The position numbers and the translations under genes were made by a program. Below the pieces are notes generated by a model. That model ran no database searches, was not told where the DNA came from, and saw only the letters and a program-made list of their open reading frames with translations. A DNA stretch of 64,000 nucleotides. It comes from Stutzerimonas stutzeri KOS6 (lineage in GTDB: Bacteria > Pseudomonadota > Gammaproteobacteria > Pseudomonadales > Pseudomonadaceae). The stretch covers positions 1,737,067 to 1,801,066 of the forward strand of contig NZ_KK020676.1 of assembly GCF_000307775.2 (NCBI RefSeq). Reading direction: 5' to 3'. Every line of letters begins with the position of its first letter. Position 1 is the first letter of the stretch. Below, one piece after another: positions 62,643-64,000 of this stretch.

Positions 62643-63842
62643 ATGAAATCGGTTGAAGAGCAACTGTCGGTGATCAAACGGGGCGCTGATGAGGTGCTCG
62701 TCGAGTCGGAGCTGGTCGCCAAGCTTGAGCGAGGCGAGCCTTTGCGCGTCAAGGCTGGATTCGATCCTACTGCCCCCGACCTCCATCTCGGGCATACGGT
62801 GCTCATTAATAAGCTGCGCCAGTTTCAGGATCTGGGTCATCAGGTCATCTTTCTTATAGGGGATTTCACCGGGATGATCGGTGACCCTAGCGGCAAAAGC
62901 GCGACTAGGCCGCCATTGACTCGAGATCAGGTGCTTGAGAACGCTGAAACCTACAAGACCCAGGTTTTCAAAATCTTGGACCCGGCGAAGACCGAGGTGG
63001 CGTTCAATTCGTCTTGGATGGACAGGCTGCAGCCGGCAGATTTCATTCGCCTAGCTTCGCAATACACAGTAGCTCGAATGCTTGAGCGCGACGACTTTAG
63101 CAAGCGCTACTCGACCAATCAGCCCATCGCTATCCATGAGTTCCTTTATCCGCTGGTCCAGGGATACGACTCGGTTGCGCTTAAGGCTGATGTCGAGCTT
63201 GGTGGTACGGATCAGAAATTCAACCTTCTCATGGGGCGCGAGCTGCAGCGGGTATACGGGCAGGCGTCCCAGTGCGTGGTGACCATGCCGTTGCTTGAGG
63301 GCTTGGATGGTGTCAAGAAGATGTCCAAGTCGCTTGGCAATTATGTCGGGATCCAAGAGCTGCCTGGCGTTATGTACAGCAAGCTCGTGTCGATTCCTGA
63401 CGCGCTAATGTGGCGATATTTTGAGCTGCTCAGCTTTCGCTCAATCGAGGAGGTGGCGGAGTTTCGTGCCGACGTAGAGCGCGGGGCCAATCCTCGGGAC
63501 ATCAAGATCAAGTTGGCAGAGGAAATTGTTGCTCGCTTTCACGGGGAGGAGGCTGCGGCGAGCGCTCATCGATCGGCTGGCAATAGAATGAAAGAGGGCG
63601 AGCTCCCGGAAGATCTGCCAGAAATCGAGCTGCAGTCTGACGAGGATATGCCAATCGCATCCGTTCTTAATAAGGCCGGGCTCGTTAAGAACGCTGCGAT
63701 GGCCCGCGACTTACTGAACTCTGGCGGTGTGCGCGTTGATGGCCAGGTCGTAGATCGTAGCTTTGTGTTCAAGCGTGGCGCAGTCCATGTTTGCCAGGCG
63801 GGTAAGAAGTCGTTTGCCCGTATCGTGCTGGCGACGGAATAA
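62643..63842 (+). CDS. tyrS: Tyrosyl-tRNA synthetase
   Basis: Class I TyrRS of 399 residues, TyrZ-like type. The HIGH motif is HLGH in [12 protein letters not shown] (near residue 42), KMSKS is seen in [14 protein letters not shown] (near 228), and a C-terminal S4 RNA-binding domain covers about 335-395. The chosen ATG follows a weak GGGGC site; no better start was found. It is the last gene before the rRNA-type promoters, as in P. aeruginosa. Base composition is slightly lower in GC than its neighbours. Confidence 0.97.
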   Translation: MKSVEEQLSVIKRGADEVLVESELVAKLERGEPLRVKAGFDPTAPDLHLGHTVLINKLRQFQDLGHQVIFLIGDFTGMIGDPSGKSATRPPLTRDQVLENAETYKTQVFKILDPAKTEVAFNSSWMDRLQPADFIRLASQYTVARMLERDDFSKRYSTNQPIAIHEFLYPLVQGYDSVALKADVELGGTDQKFNLLMGRELQRVYGQASQCVVTMPLLEGLDGVKKMSKSLGNYVGIQELPGVMYSKLVSIPDALMWRYFELLSFRSIEEVAEFRADVERGANPRDIKIKLAEEIVARFHGEEAAASAHRSAGNRMKEGELPEDLPEIELQSDEDMPIASVLNKAGLVKNAAMARDLLNSGGVRVDGQVVDRSFVFKRGAVHVCQAGKKSFARIVLATE

Positions 63843-63857
63843 AACTGAAATAAACGG

Positions 63858-63885
63858 TTGACGTTGATTCTCAGGCCCCTATAAT
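63858..63885 (+). promoter_or_regulatory. rRNA operon promoter, upstream copy
   Basis: TTGACG (63858-63863) and a perfect TATAAT (63880-63885) are separated by 16 bp, 15 bp after the tyrS stop and directed rightward. No gene follows within the window. The 16S rRNA gene usually follows tyrS in P. aeruginosa. Confidence 0.75.
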
Positions 63886-63954
63886 GCGCACCACTTCCGG
63901 CGCAGTCCTTAAGCAAAACCTCTTGTAAATCAAAAGGTTAGCGAAAAAAAAGGG

Positions 63955-63982
63955 TTGCACGGATGGCGGATTCGAGTAGAAT
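63955..63982 (+). promoter_or_regulatory. rRNA operon promoter, downstream copy
   Basis: TTGCAC (63955-63960) and TAGAAT (63977-63982) are separated by 16 bp, with an A-rich tract just upstream (63943-63951) resembling an UP element. Tandem with the promoter at 63858. Confidence 0.65.
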
Positions 63983-64000
63983 GCGCCGAGCTGACAGGGT

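Overview
The window is chromosomal DNA of a Pseudomonadaceae bacterium, probably of the Stutzerimonas (Pseudomonas stutzeri) group. This rests on the high GC content, the gene order from rpsU-dnaG-rpoD to tyrS and the start of an rRNA operon (parallel to P. aeruginosa PA0576-PA0668 as I remember it), the contiguous trpE-trpGDC, and a REP-like repeat resembling ones I associate with P. stutzeri. No database search was run.

Region 1 (about 0.4-12.5 kb) is a self-contained catabolic cluster. An IclR regulator and an acyl-CoA dehydrogenase face a long forward operon: enoyl-CoA hydratase, 3-hydroxyacyl-CoA dehydrogenase, thiolase of the 3-oxoadipyl-CoA type, class III CoA-transferase, a complete tripartite tricarboxylate transporter (TctC, TctB, TctA), and etfB-etfA. 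Together they could import an organic acid, activate it with CoA, beta-oxidise it and pass electrons to the respiratory chain. Adipate or a similar dicarboxylate is my best guess. Two near-identical palindromes in the divergent promoter region are the likely IclR operators. EtfB lacks eight residues that I expect after its AMP-binding NQTG motif.

Region 2 (about 12.7-19.3 kb) looks like an acquired island. It abuts a tRNA(CAU) gene at 19249-19325, and a 27-bp partial copy of that tRNA (26/27 identical) lies at 12696-12722. The section 13.0-16.8 kb is much more AT-rich than its surroundings. It encodes an overlapping three-gene unit: an alpha/beta-hydrolase, a small middle protein, and a Rad50-like ATPase with a CPIC zinc hook. 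This matches the architecture of predicted ABC three-component (ABC-3C) conflict systems and is the most interesting item in the window. A NERD nuclease-like protein and a Fic protein with its own palindromic operators complete the island. No integrase is visible.

Region 3 (19.3-45.2 kb) is core genome. It holds a Crp/Fnr-like regulator, rpoD-dnaG-rpsU, tsaD, plsY, folB-folK, cca, the prkA-yeaH-spoVR stress trio, glpE-apaH-apaG-rsmA-pdxA-surA-lptD (envelope biogenesis and housekeeping), the amgK-murU cell-wall recycling pair, djlA and a DUF3530 gene.

Region 4 (45.7-64 kb) carries gabT, rpe-gph, a trp leader and attenuator followed by trpE-trpG-trpD-trpC, vfr, an OsmC-like gene, coq7, a HIT protein, a Ycf46-like AAA ATPase, a DUF805 protein, hemJ, argC, erpA, anmK, an M23 peptidase and tyrS. 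It ends in tandem promoters typical of an rrn operon that would start just outside the window. The speD gene that I expect between the OsmC-like gene and coq7 is absent.
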